Positions 17,613 to 28,628 are shown, counted from the first letter of the stretch. The stretch: DNA of 64,000 bases from Arthrobacter sp. UKPF54-2 (GCF_007858535.1 NZ_CP040174.1:2914001-2978000), one strand, 5' to 3'. The notes: generated by a model from the sequence alone, not told the origin. Translations and numbers: made by a program.

Positions 17613-18320
17613 TCAGTTCTCCTCTGCCAGCAGTGCCACCACGTCGGCGTCGTCCAGGCGGCGGAACGCGCGCCGGGTGCCCCGGCTGCTCTCCGAGCCG
17701 CGGTCCAGGACGGCGACCTCCACGGCCGACGCCGGCAACGCGTCGGTTTCCTTGTCCGCGACCAGTCCGGCCAGGGCCAGGCGGATCGCCCCGGCGAAGT
17801 CGAGCTCCCCGCGCCAGCCGGCGGCGACGGCCTCGGAGACCTTGTCCGCCTGGCCGCCCATCACGATGAACCCCTGCTCGTCCGCGATGGAGCCGTCGAA
17901 GGTGAGCCGGTAGAGGTGGTCGGCTTCCGGGCTGGGGCCCACCTCGGCCACGGCCAGCTCCACCTCGAAGGGCTTCTGTTCGGCCGTGAACACCGCCCCC
18001 AAGCTTTGCGCGTAAACGCTGGCGAGCCCGCGCGCCGTCACGTCCTCGCGGTCGTAGGAGTAGCCGCGGACGTCCGCGTACCGCACCCCGGCCTGGCGGA
18101 GGCTCTCGAACTCGTTGTACTTGCCGACGGCAGCGAAGGCGATCTTGTCGTAAATCTCGCCGATCTTGTGCAGCGACGGCGAGGGGTTCTCCGCCACGAG
18201 GGCAATCCCGTCCCGGCAGCTGATGACCACCACCGACCGTCCCCGGGCTATCCCCTTCCGGGCGAAGTCCGCCCGGTCCTTCATCAGTTGTTCGGGTGAG
18301 ACATAGAACTGCTGGGTCAT
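17613..18320 (-). CDS. prcA: 20S proteasome alpha subunit PrcA
   Basis: A 235-residue non-catalytic outer ring subunit. The N-terminal gate helix ([29 protein letters not shown]), the fold core [27 protein letters not shown] and [22 protein letters not shown] are typical. The ring docks the Arc ATPase and controls entry to the chamber. The gene starts one base after the prcB stop and ends one base before pafA. The C-terminus ends [13 protein letters not shown]. Confidence 0.98.
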   Translation of the reverse strand: MTQQFYVSPEQLMKDRADFARKGIARGRSVVVISCRDGIALVAENPSPSLHKIGEIYDKIAFAAVGKYNEFESLRQAGVRYADVRGYSYDREDVTARGLASVYAQSLGAVFTAEQKPFEVELAVAEVGPSPEADHLYRLTFDGSIADEQGFIVMGGQADKVSEAVAAGWRGELDFAGAIRLALAGLVADKETDALPASAVEVAVLDRGSESSRGTRRAFRRLDDADVVALLAEEN

Positions 18321-18321
18321 C

Positions 18322-19149
18322 TCAGGCCTCCCGCTGGGCTACGGCCCGTGATTCGATGATGGTCCCGGCCACCGCCGCGAGCTGGCGCTCCGGGACACGG
18401 ACGGCGCCGGAGCGGGTGACGGTGTAGACCACGGGCCAGAGCTGCCGGACGGGATCCGGGCCGCCGGTGGCGGAGTCGTCGTCGGCCGCGTCGTAGAGCG
18501 CTTCGACGGCCACCTGGACGGCTTCGGCCTCCGAAAGGCCGGGCCGCCAGAGCTTCTTCAACGCCCCGCGGGCGAACATGGAACCCGAGCCGACGGTGTG
18601 GTGTTCCTGCTCCTCGTAACGGCCGCCGGTGACGTCGTAGGAGAACAGGCGGCCGACGCCGGCGGGCCGGTCAAAGCCGGCGAACAGCGGGACGACGGCG
18701 AGGCCCTGCATTGCCATCGGGAGGTTGCCGCGGATCATCGCGCCAAGCCGGTTGGCCTTGCCGTCCAGGCTCAGCTGCGTGCCTTCGATTTTTTCGTAGT
18801 GCTCCAGCTCGACCTGGAACAGCCGGGTGATGTCCAGGGCGATGCCGGCGGTTCCGGCAATGCCGAGCACGGAGTACTGGTCCGCCGGAAACACCTTCTC
18901 GATGTGCCGGCTGGCGATGACGTTGCCCATGGTTGCCCGTCGGTCCCCCGCCATCAGCACTCCCCCGGCGTAGGTCATGGCAACGATGGTGGTGGCGTGC
19001 GGGGTTTGCAGCGGCCCGGCGGCGGTTCCGGAAGGGATGCCGTGCTGCAGGGCGTTGTACGGCAGCAGTTCGGGCCGTGAACGCTGCAGGTGCTCGGTGA
19101 ATGAGGACGTCGCATTGGCCGCTACCTGGTTGGCTGATGTTTCCTGCAC
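18322..19149 (-). CDS. prcB: 20S proteasome beta subunit PrcB (catalytic)
   Basis: A 275-residue threonine protease subunit with a propeptide of about 52 residues. Maturation is expected before the Thr of [13 protein letters not shown] (Thr near 53), giving an N-terminal nucleophile; the downstream GDRRATMG supplies the conserved Asp and Arg, with the Lys region following. The start is GTG with GAGGGAG upstream. Length and propeptide size match actinobacterial PrcB. It lies 109 bases downstream of pup and directly before prcA. Confidence 0.98.
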   Translation of the reverse strand: MQETSANQVAANATSSFTEHLQRSRPELLPYNALQHGIPSGTAAGPLQTPHATTIVAMTYAGGVLMAGDRRATMGNVIASRHIEKVFPADQYSVLGIAGTAGIALDITRLFQVELEHYEKIEGTQLSLDGKANRLGAMIRGNLPMAMQGLAVVPLFAGFDRPAGVGRLFSYDVTGGRYEEQEHHTVGSGSMFARGALKKLWRPGLSEAEAVQVAVEALYDAADDDSATGGPDPVRQLWPVVYTVTRSGAVRVPERQLAAVAGTIIESRAVAQREA

Positions 19150-19258
19150 TGGTGCACTCCCTCAACGTAGTGGATCAACGACTTCCGGCCCTCAGCCCTG
19201 TGTCTCCTCAGTTCCGGTTCCCTCCAGTAGTGCCCCGCCCGGCCGATGGCCGGTCGCC

Positions 19259-19459
19259 CTACTGGCCACCCTTCTGGACGAAGGCCCGGACAAACTCCTC
19301 GGCGTTCGACTCCAGGACGCCGTCGATTTCGTCCAGGAGGTCATCCACGCCCTGGGTCGCGGCAGAGGCCTGGGCCTCGGGCGCCGCCGGCGGTGCCGGG
19401 ATGTCCTCCTCGACCTCGGTGTCGCGGGACTGCGGCTGCTGCTGCTCCTGGCCTGCCAT
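19259..19459 (-). CDS. pup: Prokaryotic ubiquitin-like protein Pup
   Basis: A 66-residue, intrinsically disordered acidic tag. The C-terminal half has the Arc-binding helix region (VDDLLDEIDGVLESNAEEFVRAF) and ends VQKGGQ. The terminal Gln means it must be deamidated to Glu by Dop before PafA can conjugate it. The true start is the ATG preceded by GAGGAGA; the same frame stays open far upstream inside dop. It sits between dop and prcB, the canonical place. Confidence 0.98.
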   Translation of the reverse strand: MAGQEQQQPQSRDTEVEEDIPAPPAAPEAQASAATQGVDDLLDEIDGVLESNAEEFVRAFVQKGGQ

Positions 19460-19587
19460 CGTTTTCTCCTCTCGGTCTTCGCCCTGCGCTGTCGTCGCAC
19501 TGCGTTGTCCCCCGGACGCCCCCTCGTGCTCGGGACATCCTGTAAGCAATATTGCCACGCCCGGGCCCCGCGCGGGGGCCTTTGCGG

Positions 19588-21249
19588 TTACGAACCGGGG
19601 GTCAGTCCCAGGAGTTCGGCAAGGAACGGCCCGGCCTCGCGGTGCCGGGCAAACAGGCCGCCGGTCAGGGCCTCCGTGCCGCGTAGCGGTTCGCGGGTGG
19701 GGACCCGCTGGAGCTTGCCGCGGCCGGGCAGGTCGAAGATCACCGAGTCCCAGCTCGCGCCCACCAGATCCTTGCCGAAACGGCTGACGCAGCGCCCGCG
19801 GAAGAAGGCCCGGGTGTCCGACGGCGGCTCCGTCACGGCCCGCGTGATCGCCTCGTCCTCGACGATCCGCTGCATCCGCTCGCGGGCCAGCAGCCGGTAG
19901 TAGAGCCCCTTTTCGGGGCGGATGTCCGCCCACTGCAGGTCCACCAGGCCCAGCCGGGCGTCCGACCATTCCAGCGCGTCCCGCTGGCGGTAGCCCTCCA
20001 GCAGGGACAGCTTGGCCAGCCATTCCACCGTCGACGCAGCGGCCGCCCGGTCGCCATCCAGCGCGGTGAGGGTCGCGGACCAGCGCTCCAGCACCTCATG
20101 GGTATGCCCGTCGCCGTCGACGGCGTCCGCCACACCGGAGTCCTGCGCGAGTTTCGCGGCCGCCTCGAAATACATCCACTGCAGGTCCAGCGCGGTGACG
20201 CGGCGCCCGTCGAGCAGCCGCAGCGTCGCCGTCAGCGAAGTGTCGTGGCTGACCGCCTGCAGGGCAGCCACCGGCTCGTGAACCTCGATCCGGGGCGCCA
20301 GGCCGGCCTCGATCAGGCTCAGGACCATCGCGGTGCTGCCGAACTTGAGGAAGTTGGAGCCCTGGCTGAGGTTCGCGTCGCCGATGATGACATGCAGCCG
20401 GCGGTACTTGTCCGCGGTGGCGTGCGGCTCGTCCCGGGTGTTGATGATGGGACGGCGGATGGTCGTCTCGAGCCCCACCTCGGTTTCGAAGAAGTCGGCC
20501 CGCTGGCTGATCTGGTAGCCGGGCCGGGAGCTGTCCTGGCCCAGTCCCACCCGGCCGGCGCCGCAGATGATCTGGCGGGTGACGAAAAACGGCGTCAGCC
20601 CCCGGACGATCTCGCCGAACGGGACCGAACGGGGCATGAGGTAGTTCTCGTGCGAGCCGTAGGAGACGGACTTGTTGTCCGTGTTGTTCTTGTACAGGTT
20701 GATCGGCGGCAGATCCGGGTCCGCGGCCAGCCGGCGGACGGCGGCGAGGGCCACCAGGTCCCCGGCGGCGTCCCAGACGACGGCGTCGCGCGGACTGGTG
20801 ACTTCGGGGCTCGAGTATTCCGGGTGGGCGTGGTCCACGTAGAGCCGCGCGCCGTTGCCCAGCACCATGTTCATCAGCAGCGAAGCGGACTCGTCCTCGC
20901 CGTCGTGGTCCAGCTCGGCGCGTCCATACGCCAGGGCGATCGCCTCCGCGTCCAGGACCGGCGGCCGGTCGGTCAGCTGCTCGGGCTCCGCCGCGCTCCG
21001 CTCCAGGGTCCACCCGCGGGCGTCGTGCAGGGGTTCCTCGTCGGTGTAGTCCCAGCGCGTCTCCGCCCCGCCGGCGGCACGCTGCCGTGTCACCTGGGCG
21101 TAGGCCTGGATGACCCGGGCGGACATCATGGTGGCGTTGGCGCCCGGCGCGGACGGCGAGTGGATGCCGTACTCGGTTTCCGAGCCCATCACGCGCATGG
21201 CGCCGCCGACGGGCAGGCCTCCGGAAACCGCCGAGGGACCCGCCGTCAC
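19588..21249 (-). CDS. dop: Pup deamidase/depupylase Dop
   Basis: A 553-residue PafA paralogue that deamidates Pup-Gln and removes Pup from conjugates. Hallmarks: [17 protein letters not shown], the Dop loop region after it ([13 protein letters not shown]), [37 protein letters not shown] and [19 protein letters not shown]. The GTG start overlaps the arc stop by four bases (GTGA), suggesting coupling; an ATG 17 codons later (21198, MRVMGSE) matches the N-terminus of most Dop proteins and is an equally good start. It is somewhat longer than the mycobacterial protein (about 500 residues), mainly through central insertions. Confidence 0.96.
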   Translation of the reverse strand: MTAGPSAVSGGLPVGGAMRVMGSETEYGIHSPSAPGANATMMSARVIQAYAQVTRQRAAGGAETRWDYTDEEPLHDARGWTLERSAAEPEQLTDRPPVLDAEAIALAYGRAELDHDGEDESASLLMNMVLGNGARLYVDHAHPEYSSPEVTSPRDAVVWDAAGDLVALAAVRRLAADPDLPPINLYKNNTDNKSVSYGSHENYLMPRSVPFGEIVRGLTPFFVTRQIICGAGRVGLGQDSSRPGYQISQRADFFETEVGLETTIRRPIINTRDEPHATADKYRRLHVIIGDANLSQGSNFLKFGSTAMVLSLIEAGLAPRIEVHEPVAALQAVSHDTSLTATLRLLDGRRVTALDLQWMYFEAAAKLAQDSGVADAVDGDGHTHEVLERWSATLTALDGDRAAAASTVEWLAKLSLLEGYRQRDALEWSDARLGLVDLQWADIRPEKGLYYRLLARERMQRIVEDEAITRAVTEPPSDTRAFFRGRCVSRFGKDLVGASWDSVIFDLPGRGKLQRVPTREPLRGTEALTGGLFARHREAGPFLAELLGLTPGS

Positions 21250-23057
21250 AGGTACTGGCCCGTGCTGGGCATCGTCTCGATGGACTTCCCGGGTTCCTGG
21301 CCGGCCTTGCCTTGGACGATGGTGCGGATGTACGTGATGCGTTCGCCCTTCTTGCCCGAAATCCGCGCCCAGTCGTCCGGGTTGGTGGTGTTGGGCATGT
21401 CCTCGTGCTCCCGGAACTCGTCGATCACGGCGCGGAGCAGGTGGTCGATGCGCAGGCCCTTCTGGCCGGTGGTGAGCAGGTCCTTGATGGCGGATTTCTT
21501 GGCGCGGTCCACCACGTTCTGCACCACGGCGCCGGAGTTGAAGTCCTTGAAGTAGAGCATCTCGGTGTCGCCGTTGGCGTAGGTCACCTCGAGGTACTCG
21601 TTGGACTTCTCGGTGGAGTACATGGCCTCCACGGTGCGCTGGATCATGGCGTCCACGGTGGCCTGGATGTCGCCGTTGTGCTCGGCCAGGTCCTGCTCGT
21701 GGAAGGGCAGGTCCGTGGTGATGTACTTGTTGAAGATGTCCGCCGCGGCCTCGGCGTCGGGGCGCTGGATCTTGACCTTGACGTCCAGCCGGCCCGGGCG
21801 CAGGATGGCCGGGTCGATCATGTCCTCCCGGTTGGACGCGCCGATCACGATCACGTTGTCCAGCCGCTCCACGCCGTCGATCTCGCTCAGGAGCTGCGGC
21901 ACAATGGTTGTCTCCACGTCCGAGGAGATGCCGGTGCCGCGGGTGCGGAACAGCGAGTCCATCTCGTCGAAGAACACCACCACCGGGCTGCCCTCGGACG
22001 CCTTCTCCCGGGCGCGGGCAAAGATCAGCCGGATGTGCCGTTCGGTCTCGCCGACGTACTTGTCCAGCAGTTCGGGTCCCTTGATGTTCAGGAAGTAGCT
22101 CTTCATGTCCGTCTTGCCGGCGCGCTCGGCAGCACGGGCGGCCAGCGAGTTGGCCACGGCCTTGGCGATCAGGGTTTTGCCGCAGCCCGGCGGCCCGTAC
22201 AGCAGGATGCCCTTAGGTGCCTTGAGGCCGTGCTCGCGGTACAGGTCCGGGTGCAGGAACGGCAGTTCGACGGCGTCGCGGATCTGCTCGATCTGCGGGC
22301 CGAGGCCGCCGATGTCCTGGTAGGTGATGTCCGGGACTTCCTCGAGGACCAGGTTCTCCACCTCGGAGCGCGGAATCTTCTCCAGCGCGTAGCCGGTGCG
22401 GGTGTCGATCGAGAGCGCGTCGCCCACGCGCAGCTTCTGCGCCAGCAGGGCGCCGGAGAGCCGGATGACGCGCTCCTCGTCGGCGCGGCCCACCACCAGG
22501 GCGCGGTCGGAGCCGAGCAGCTCCTTGAGCGTGACCAGGTCCCCGGCCCGCTCGTAGCCGAGCCCGGCGACCACCAGCAGGGCCTCGTTGAGCAGCACTT
22601 CCTGGCCGACGGCCAGCTGGTTGATGTTCACCAGCGGGCTGATGCCGACCCGCATTTTGCGGCCGGCGTTAAAGATGTCCACGGACTCTTCGGTGGCGGC
22701 CTGCCCGCTGCTGCCCGGCGCGGGGTGCCGGCGCGGGTTCAGCTGCAGGATGGTGCCGAAGCTGTACGGCGGCTGGCCCTCCTGGTCCAGGGCGTTCTTC
22801 AGCCGCAGGATCTCCGCCTTGGCCGTCTCCAGCATGCCGACGAGTTTGGAGTTGTTCTGCGTGGCGGCCGCGAGCTGACGGTCGATGTGGCGGAGTTTGT
22901 CGCGCAGGATGTTGACCTGGCGCTCGGCGACGGACAGCTCGGCGGCCGCGTAACGGTCGACGTCGGCTGCCGGCTCAGGCCCGCCGGCGGCCGCAGCCGC
23001 CAGGGCCTCGTCCTGTGCCGGCGTGCGGCCGGTCTCGTTGTTCGGAGTCTCCATCAT
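21246..23057 (-). CDS. arc: Proteasome-associated AAA ATPase Arc/Mpa
   Basis: A 603-residue hexameric unfoldase that captures pupylated proteins and feeds them to the 20S core. Order: N-terminal coiled coil ([23 protein letters not shown]), tandem OB domains (about 95-240), AAA module with GPPGCGKT (Walker A), [12 protein letters not shown] (Walker B) and the arginine-finger helix. The C-terminus ends STGQYL, the QYL tail whose Tyr docks into the alpha ring. It starts the proteasome block 78 bases after trmI. Confidence 0.98.
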   Translation of the reverse strand: MMETPNNETGRTPAQDEALAAAAAGGPEPAADVDRYAAAELSVAERQVNILRDKLRHIDRQLAAATQNNSKLVGMLETAKAEILRLKNALDQEGQPPYSFGTILQLNPRRHPAPGSSGQAATEESVDIFNAGRKMRVGISPLVNINQLAVGQEVLLNEALLVVAGLGYERAGDLVTLKELLGSDRALVVGRADEERVIRLSGALLAQKLRVGDALSIDTRTGYALEKIPRSEVENLVLEEVPDITYQDIGGLGPQIEQIRDAVELPFLHPDLYREHGLKAPKGILLYGPPGCGKTLIAKAVANSLAARAAERAGKTDMKSYFLNIKGPELLDKYVGETERHIRLIFARAREKASEGSPVVVFFDEMDSLFRTRGTGISSDVETTIVPQLLSEIDGVERLDNVIVIGASNREDMIDPAILRPGRLDVKVKIQRPDAEAAADIFNKYITTDLPFHEQDLAEHNGDIQATVDAMIQRTVEAMYSTEKSNEYLEVTYANGDTEMLYFKDFNSGAVVQNVVDRAKKSAIKDLLTTGQKGLRIDHLLRAVIDEFREHEDMPNTTNPDDWARISGKKGERITYIRTIVQGKAGQEPGKSIETMPSTGQYL

Positions 23058-23135
23058 GCATCAGCCCCTTCAGTACTTCTGTTAAGACCATAGCCCCAAG
23101 ACGGCGGGTGCTGCTGAAGACTTCCGAAATGCGGA

Positions 23136-24221
23136 CTAGTTCGTGACCCCGGGGGTGTCCTTGACGTTGGTGCCGGCGATGGCGTCGCGGGCCGCGCGGC
23201 GCAGTTTCTTGTCCGAGACGGCCCGTTCGCCGACGGCACCGGGAGTCCAGGCGTTGACGTCCTCGGCATCGAACTCGGTCTTGGACGGCCGGCGCTTCAC
23301 GGAGATGCCGGTGACGCCGTCGGCCAGCCGGCGGGTAACCAGCAGGAACCCGGTGTGGGCCACCATCCGGTGGTCCGGGCGCACGGCGAGGCCCTCGAGG
23401 TGCCAGCCGCGGACCATGGACTCCCAGGCGTCCGGTTCGGTGAACCGGCCGTCGGCACGGATCGCCTCGGCGGTCCGGGACAGCTGCGTAACAGTCGCGA
23501 CATAGTTGATCCAGACGCCGCCCGGAGCGAGCACCGTGGCGACGGCGTCGAGGCATTCCCAGGGCGCCAGCATGTCCAGGACCACACGGTCCACGGAGCC
23601 CGGCTCCTCGGTCCGGACAACTTCCTCCTGGAAGTCGCCAAGGGTGATCTGCCACGCCGGGTGCGGGCCGCCGAAAATCGTCTCCACGTTGCCGCGGGCA
23701 ATGTCCGCGAATTCCTCGCGCCGCTCGAAGGAGTGCAGGTAGCCGTTGTCCCCCACCGCGCGCAGGAGTGAGATGGACAGCGCGCCGGAGCCGACGCCGG
23801 CCTCGACCACACGGGCGCCCGGGAAAATGTCCGCCATGGTGACGATCTGTCCGGCGTCCTTCGGGTACACCACGGCCGCACCGCGCGGCATCGAGAGGAC
23901 AAAGTCCGAGAGCAGCGGGCGCAGCGTCTGGTACTGCTGGCCGACGTTGTTCACGACGACGGAGCCGTCCGGCTTGCCGATGATCTCGTCGTGGTTGAGG
24001 AAGCCGCGGTGTGTGTGGAACGCGCCGCCGGCCTCGAGGCTGATGGTGTTCATCCGGCCTCGTTCGTCCGTGAGCTGCACCCGCTCCCCCTCGCGGAAAG
24101 GTCCGCGGCGGCGGTTGGCGCCGACCGGCGCAGCGGCTGTTACAGTGGCTGGCGCCACCGGGCTGTCGACGGTGGTGCCTTCCCCGCTGGGGGTGGCGTT
24201 GGCGGCAGTGTCGCTGCTCAT
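23136..24221 (-). CDS. trmI: tRNA (adenine-58-N1)-methyltransferase TrmI
   Basis: A 361-residue SAM-dependent enzyme that makes m1A58 in the T loop of tRNA. The body (GPFREGERVQLTDERGRMNTI ... HDEIIGKPDGSVV) leads to VEAGVGSGALSISLLRAVG (SAM motif I), HSFERREEFADIARGNVE and DRVVLDMLAPWECLDAV. Residues 1-40 are an Ala/Thr/Val-rich extension and the C-terminal 60 or so residues are basic and specific to this group. Its place just upstream of arc matches Rv2118c in M. tuberculosis. Confidence 0.93.
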   Translation of the reverse strand: MSSDTAANATPSGEGTTVDSPVAPATVTAAAPVGANRRRGPFREGERVQLTDERGRMNTISLEAGGAFHTHRGFLNHDEIIGKPDGSVVVNNVGQQYQTLRPLLSDFVLSMPRGAAVVYPKDAGQIVTMADIFPGARVVEAGVGSGALSISLLRAVGDNGYLHSFERREEFADIARGNVETIFGGPHPAWQITLGDFQEEVVRTEEPGSVDRVVLDMLAPWECLDAVATVLAPGGVWINYVATVTQLSRTAEAIRADGRFTEPDAWESMVRGWHLEGLAVRPDHRMVAHTGFLLVTRRLADGVTGISVKRRPSKTEFDAEDVNAWTPGAVGERAVSDKKLRRAARDAIAGTNVKDTPGVTN

Positions 24222-24322
24222 GGGATGTTTCCTCGCTCCTGTAAAGCTTTGGTGGCCGCGGCTGTGGCGGCTGGCACCGGCCCGTGGTCGTGGGCCGGAT
24301 AATTCACGACCGGCAGGTAACT

Positions 24323-25555
24323 CTACCGGTTCCGGTCCTGATTGCGGCCCTCGCCGCCGGACGGGGTGCCCGCGGTGCCCCGCTGCTGCTTGCCGGTGAG
24401 GGTATTGAGCACCGTGAGTTGCCGCAGCAGTCCGGTGACGGTGCCGGCGTCGTCGACCACCGCGTAATCCGATCCCTCCAGCTGCGCCAGGTACGCCAGC
24501 AGTTCGGCGCCCCGGTCGGTTTCCTTGACGTACGCGCCCGCTGCGAGCGGGTAGGCGACGGCGGTGGCCGGTGTGGCGGCGGCCAGCGCGGCTGGCAAGT
24601 CAGCGGCGGCGGTTTCGTCAACGACGGCGGCAGGCCGCGCGTCGGGAGCGTAGAGCACGACGGCGGGCGCCCCGGCCGGAGAGTGCCGCAGCACGTCCGC
24701 GACCGTAGCCGTGTCCGGCAGGCCGACGGCAGGCTCGGCCAGGGCGGCGGCGTCGACCAGGTGCAGCCGGCTGCGGTAGCGGGCCTGCTGGATCGAGGCG
24801 GTGGCGCCCAGCCAAAGGAAGCTGCCCACCAGGACGGTGATGAGCATCAGGGAGGTTTCCGGGCGGTTGCCGCTGAGCAGCGGCAACCCGACGAACCAGA
24901 CCGCCAGTCCGATCACGATGACCCTGCCCGCCCAGCCTGCCGCGATGGTGCCCTTCTCGTGGCTGCCGGTGGCCTTCCAGACCGCGGATTCCACCAGCCG
25001 GCCGCCGTCCAGGGGAAGCCCGGGCAGCACATTGAAGATGCCGATCAGCAGGTTGGCCCAGACGAAGATGTTCGCCAAGGGGTCCGCGAGGCCCGGGAGC
25101 GGGCCGGGGGCGACCACAAGCCAGCCCGCGCCGGCCAGGACGAGGTTCGCGGCCGGGCCGGCCATCGCCACCAGCACGGACTTCCCGGGCGAAGCGGTGA
25201 AGTTCTCGAACTGGGTGTGGCCGCCCCAGAGGTTCAGGACAATCTTGCTGGTGGGCCAGCGGTACATCCGGGCCGTCAAGGCGTGCGCCAGCTCGTGGAC
25301 CAGCACCGAGAGCAGCAGCAGCACGGCGTACGCGAACGCGGCGAGATAGGCGGTGGCCCCGGTTCCGGGGAAGTTGTGAGCCAGGACCGGGCCGTAGGCG
25401 ATCACGGTGAATGCCGCAATGACGAACCACGAGTAAGCCAGGATGACGGGGATGCCCAGGATCCGGCCGAGCGGGATGCCGCCGCGCAGCGAATAGGGGC
25501 GGTCCTCGGTGCTCCCCTGCGGTTTCTGCGGCGACGGCTCAGTCAAGCTGGCCAC
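24323..25555 (-). CDS. Site-2 protease family (M50) membrane peptidase with CBS domains
   Basis: An intramembrane metalloprotease of about 410 residues. Zinc motif HELAH in the segment LSVLVHELAHALTARMY and the second metal-site motif LPLDGGRLVE are intact, with about five to six hydrophobic helices. The C-terminal third (after DAAALAEPAVGLPDTATVADVL) resembles a CBS pair, the Rip3/YwhC-like layout. The end is rich in Asn/Arg/Gln. The start is uncertain: GTG at 25555 or TTG at 25546, both overlapping the HAD gene, which implies coupling. The substrate is unknown. Confidence 0.85.
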   Translation of the reverse strand: MASLTEPSPQKPQGSTEDRPYSLRGGIPLGRILGIPVILAYSWFVIAAFTVIAYGPVLAHNFPGTGATAYLAAFAYAVLLLLSVLVHELAHALTARMYRWPTSKIVLNLWGGHTQFENFTASPGKSVLVAMAGPAANLVLAGAGWLVVAPGPLPGLADPLANIFVWANLLIGIFNVLPGLPLDGGRLVESAVWKATGSHEKGTIAAGWAGRVIVIGLAVWFVGLPLLSGNRPETSLMLITVLVGSFLWLGATASIQQARYRSRLHLVDAAALAEPAVGLPDTATVADVLRHSPAGAPAVVLYAPDARPAAVVDETAAADLPAALAAATPATAVAYPLAAGAYVKETDRGAELLAYLAQLEGSDYAVVDDAGTVTGLLRQLTVLNTLTGKQQRGTAGTPSGGEGRNQDRNR

Positions 25556-26288
25556 CGCTGCCCGCGCGTTCCAGCTCCACGTCACGGACACCGGCGGCTT
25601 GATGCCGGAGCGTGACGAGTTCCTCGAGGTCGGCCACGGTGCGTCCTGCCAGGCTGTCCCAGGTGGCGCGGCGCGGATCGTGCGGGAGCGGAACGATGTG
25701 CGGGATGGCCACCGTAACGACGCCGGAGGCCACGGCCGCGGCAACCCCGGGCCCGGAGTCCTCGAGGGCCACGCAGTGCCGGTGGTCCAGTTCGGGGTCC
25801 TCCTGCTGCAGCAGTTCCACGGCCTTCAGGTAGGCCTCCGGATGCGGTTTACCCTGCGTGACGGTGTCCCCGGTGACGAGGAACTCAAAGTATGGCTTGG
25901 GCAGGCTGGCGACGATCTCGCGGGCCAGGGGCGCCTCGGACATGGTCACGAGGGCACAGCGGACGCCGGCCGTGTGCAGTTCATCCAGCAACTCACGCGC
26001 CCCGGGCCGCCACGGGACGGATTCGCGGACCAGGCTGACGACGTGCCCGGTGAGGGTGTCGATGATTTCACGCACTTCCAGCTCGACGCCGGCCTCCTGC
26101 AGGATGCCTGCGGAGAACACCAGCGACTGACCCACGAGCTGCATTGCCTTCTCGTGCGACCACTCTCCGCCGTGGGCGGCGACGAGGGCGTGTTCGGCCT
26201 CGATCCAGTACCGTTCGGTGTCCACGATCGTGCCGTCCATGTCCCATAACGCGGCTTTGAGCAGTGGCTGGGAGGCTGGGGATCGCAT
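25539..26288 (-). CDS. HAD family hydrolase (phosphatase/phosphomutase-like)
   Basis: A 249-residue HAD hydrolase: motif I LWDMDGTIVDTE (catalytic Asp pair), an alpha-helical cap (about 30-95), motif II VTMSEAPLA, motif III Lys in TQGKPHPEAYLKAV, and motif IV ALEDSGPGVAAAVASG. The length and cap type match beta-phosphoglucomutase/sugar phosphatase relatives. The ATG at 26288 starts the family domain; the frame is open upstream without homology. It overlaps the M50 gene downstream and is divergent from the PAC2 gene. Confidence 0.88.
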   Translation of the reverse strand: MRSPASQPLLKAALWDMDGTIVDTERYWIEAEHALVAAHGGEWSHEKAMQLVGQSLVFSAGILQEAGVELEVREIIDTLTGHVVSLVRESVPWRPGARELLDELHTAGVRCALVTMSEAPLAREIVASLPKPYFEFLVTGDTVTQGKPHPEAYLKAVELLQQEDPELDHRHCVALEDSGPGVAAAVASGVVTVAIPHIVPLPHDPRRATWDSLAGRTVADLEELVTLRHQAAGVRDVELERAGSGGQLD

Positions 26289-26409
26289 GCCCACCAGTCT
26301 ACGGGGCGGGCCCGTCGCGCCGCCCGGGGCTACGCCGTCGGCGAATTTCCGGGGACTTGCGGTGCCCGCCTGCCTGCGCGTGCCCGCAACTTGGACGTAG
26401 GGTGAACAC

Positions 26410-27315
26410 ATGAATAGCTTCGAGCCAGACCCCGAGGACGCCGGCGTCACGCCCGCGCCGGAGCGGTTGCTGCAGCCCGTACCCGAGGGCCAGCGCATCA
26501 CGGTGATGCTCGCGGCGTTTGAAGGATGGAACGACGCCGGCGAAGCTGCAAGTGATGCGCTGCGCTACCTGAACAAGCTCTGGGGCGGCAAAAAGGTCGG
26601 CTCAATCGATGCGGACGAGTACTACGATTTCCAGTTCACCCGCCCCACCATCCGGCGGACGGCGTCCGGCGAACGGAAGATCAAGTGGCCGTCCACCCGG
26701 ATCTTCAAGGCCAGCGTTCCAGACTCCAACGTGGACGTCATCTTTGTCCAGGGCACCGAGCCCTCCTACAAGTGGCGGGCCTACACGGCCGAACTGCTGG
26801 TGCATGCCGAGGCGCTGAACGTGGACTACGTCGTCCTGGTCGGCGCCCTGCTGGCGGACGTGCCGCACAGCCGGCCCATCCCGGTGAGCGCCTCGACCGA
26901 CGACGCCGCGCTGCGTGAACGGATGGACCTGGAAGCGTCCCAGTACGAGGGTCCCGTGGGGATCGTGGGCGTGCTCGCCGAGGTCGCCCTGCTGGCCGGG
27001 CTGCCCACGGTCTCGCTCTGGGCCGCCGTGCCGCACTACGTTGCCCAGGCGCCGTCGCCGAAGGCGCAATTGGCCCTGCTGCACCGGATCGAGGAACTGC
27101 TGCAGGTTCCGCTGGACACGCAGGAACTGGTCGAGGATGCCGATGCCTGGGAGCGCGGCGTCGACGAACTCGCCACCGAAGACCCGGAGATCGCGGCCTA
27201 CGTCCGCCAGCTCGAGGAGGCCAAGGACACCGCGGACCTGCCCGAGGCCAGCGGCGAGTCAATTGCGCGGGAGTTCGAGCGTTACCTCAAGCGCCGCGGC
27301 AAGGAAAAGCCCTAA
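26410..27315 (+). CDS. PAC2 family protein (proteasome assembly chaperone-like fold)
   Basis: A 301-residue protein with the PAC2 signature: VMLAAFEGWNDAGEAASDALRYL near the N-terminus, EYYDFQFTRPTI, VIFVQGTEPSYKWRAYTAELL and PVGIVGVLAEVA. The family is related to eukaryotic proteasome assembly chaperone 2; an actinobacterial member (Rv2125) has a known structure but no settled function. It lies a few kilobases from the proteasome locus and next to mshC, as in mycobacteria. Its stop is 11 bases from the convergent mshC stop. Confidence 0.9.
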   Translation: MNSFEPDPEDAGVTPAPERLLQPVPEGQRITVMLAAFEGWNDAGEAASDALRYLNKLWGGKKVGSIDADEYYDFQFTRPTIRRTASGERKIKWPSTRIFKASVPDSNVDVIFVQGTEPSYKWRAYTAELLVHAEALNVDYVVLVGALLADVPHSRPIPVSASTDDAALRERMDLEASQYEGPVGIVGVLAEVALLAGLPTVSLWAAVPHYVAQAPSPKAQLALLHRIEELLQVPLDTQELVEDADAWERGVDELATEDPEIAAYVRQLEEAKDTADLPEASGESIAREFERYLKRRGKEKP

Positions 27316-27326
27316 GGCCTGACGCT

Positions 27327-28628
27327 TTAGAGTTCGACGCCGAGCAGGGCGTTGACGGCGTCGGCCACCAGCGCCGCATCAGCGGCGGAGCCCGTGGCGG
27401 GACCGGCCTGGCCGGCGGAACCGGCCGCCAGGGCGCCGGCGGCCCAGACATCCACGGCGGCGAGGGCGCGCGGGGCGTCCAGGTCGTCCGAGAGTGCGGC
27501 GCGGAGTTCTTCGATGAGCGGACCAGCGGATCCCGCCGGAGCCAGGGCCACGGCGGCGCGCCAGCTGGCGAGCCGGTCCTTGGCCTGGGCAAAGCCGTCC
27601 TCGGTCCAGGACCAGTCACTGCGGTAGTGGTGGGCCAGGATTGCGAGGCGGATGGCGCCCGGCTCTTCGCCGGCGGCCCGCAGCTTGGACACGAGGACGA
27701 GGTTGCCCTTGGACTTGCTCATCTTTTCGCCGTCGAGGCCCACCATGCCGGCGTGCGCGAAGTGCTTGGCCAGCGGCACCCCGGCCAGCGAGTACGCGTG
27801 GCCCGCGCCCATTTCGTGGTGCGGGAAAACAAGGTCGGATCCGCCGCCCTGCACGGTGAAGGGCGCGGGCAGGTACTTCTGGGCGATGACGGTGCACTCG
27901 ATGTGCCAGCCGGGGCGCCCCTCCCCCAGTTCGCCGCCGGGCCAGCTCGGCTCACCCTCGCGTGCCACCCGCCACAGCAGCGGGTCCAGGGCCTGGCGCT
28001 TCCCGGCGCGGCCGGGGTCGCCGCCGCGTTCGGCGAACAGTTCCAGCATTTCGGCGTCGCCCAGGCCCGAGATGGACCCCAGGGTCCAGGCGTCGCGCGC
28101 CTCCGCGGAGTGCTTGCCGGCCGCTTCGACGTCGTAGTAGACATCGCCGTCGGGCTCGCCGCCGGCGCCGGCCACCCGGTAGGCCAGTCCGCGCTGGACG
28201 AGGGACTCGATGGCCGGAACGATCAACGGGATGGCCTCGACGGCGCCCACGTAGTTGTCCGGCGCCAGGACGTTCAGGGCTTCCATGTCGGTCTGGAACA
28301 GTTCGATCTGGCTGGCGGCGAGGTCACGCCAGTCCACGCCGGTCGCCGTCGCGCGCTCCAGCAGGGGATCGTCGACGTCGGTCACGTTCTGGACGTAGGC
28401 GACCTGCTGGCGGCCGTCGCGCCAGGCGCGGTTGAGCAGGTCGAAGGCAACGTAGCTGGCCGCGTGGCCCATGTGCGTGGCGTCGTAGGGGGTGATGCCG
28501 CACACGTACATGGACTGCTCCCCCGTCGCCTCAAGGGTGACGAGGCCACCCTTGGCGGTGTCGAAAAGTCGCAGCGCGGGCATGCTACCCGGGAGCTGGG
28601 GAACGGGGCGGGAGGTCCAGGATTTCAC
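27327..28628 (-). CDS. mshC: Cysteine--GlcN-Ins ligase MshC (mycothiol synthesis)
   Basis: A 433-residue class I aminoacyl-tRNA synthetase-like enzyme that joins cysteine to the glucosaminyl-inositol precursor of mycothiol. The N-terminus [13 protein letters not shown] is specific to MshC rather than CysS. The active site shows [19 protein letters not shown] (Cys zinc ligand and HIGH equivalent) and [12 protein letters not shown] (KMSKS). It is slightly longer than M. tuberculosis MshC (414). It starts 16 bases after the uppP stop, so the two are probably one transcript. Confidence 0.96.
   Translation of the reverse strand: MKSWTSRPVPQLPGSMPALRLFDTAKGGLVTLEATGEQSMYVCGITPYDATHMGHAASYVAFDLLNRAWRDGRQQVAYVQNVTDVDDPLLERATATGVDWRDLAASQIELFQTDMEALNVLAPDNYVGAVEAIPLIVPAIESLVQRGLAYRVAGAGGEPDGDVYYDVEAAGKHSAEARDAWTLGSISGLGDAEMLELFAERGGDPGRAGKRQALDPLLWRVAREGEPSWPGGELGEGRPGWHIECTVIAQKYLPAPFTVQGGGSDLVFPHHEMGAGHAYSLAGVPLAKHFAHAGMVGLDGEKMSKSKGNLVLVSKLRAAGEEPGAIRLAILAHHYRSDWSWTEDGFAQAKDRLASWRAAVALAPAGSAGPLIEELRAALSDDLDAPRALAAVDVWAAGALAAGSAGQAGPATGSAADAALVADAVNALLGVEL

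Noticed and set aside
19460..20023. Possible long N-terminal extension of Pup
   Set aside because: The open frame lies inside dop; Pup is known to be about 64-70 residues and the ATG at 19459 has a good ribosome site.
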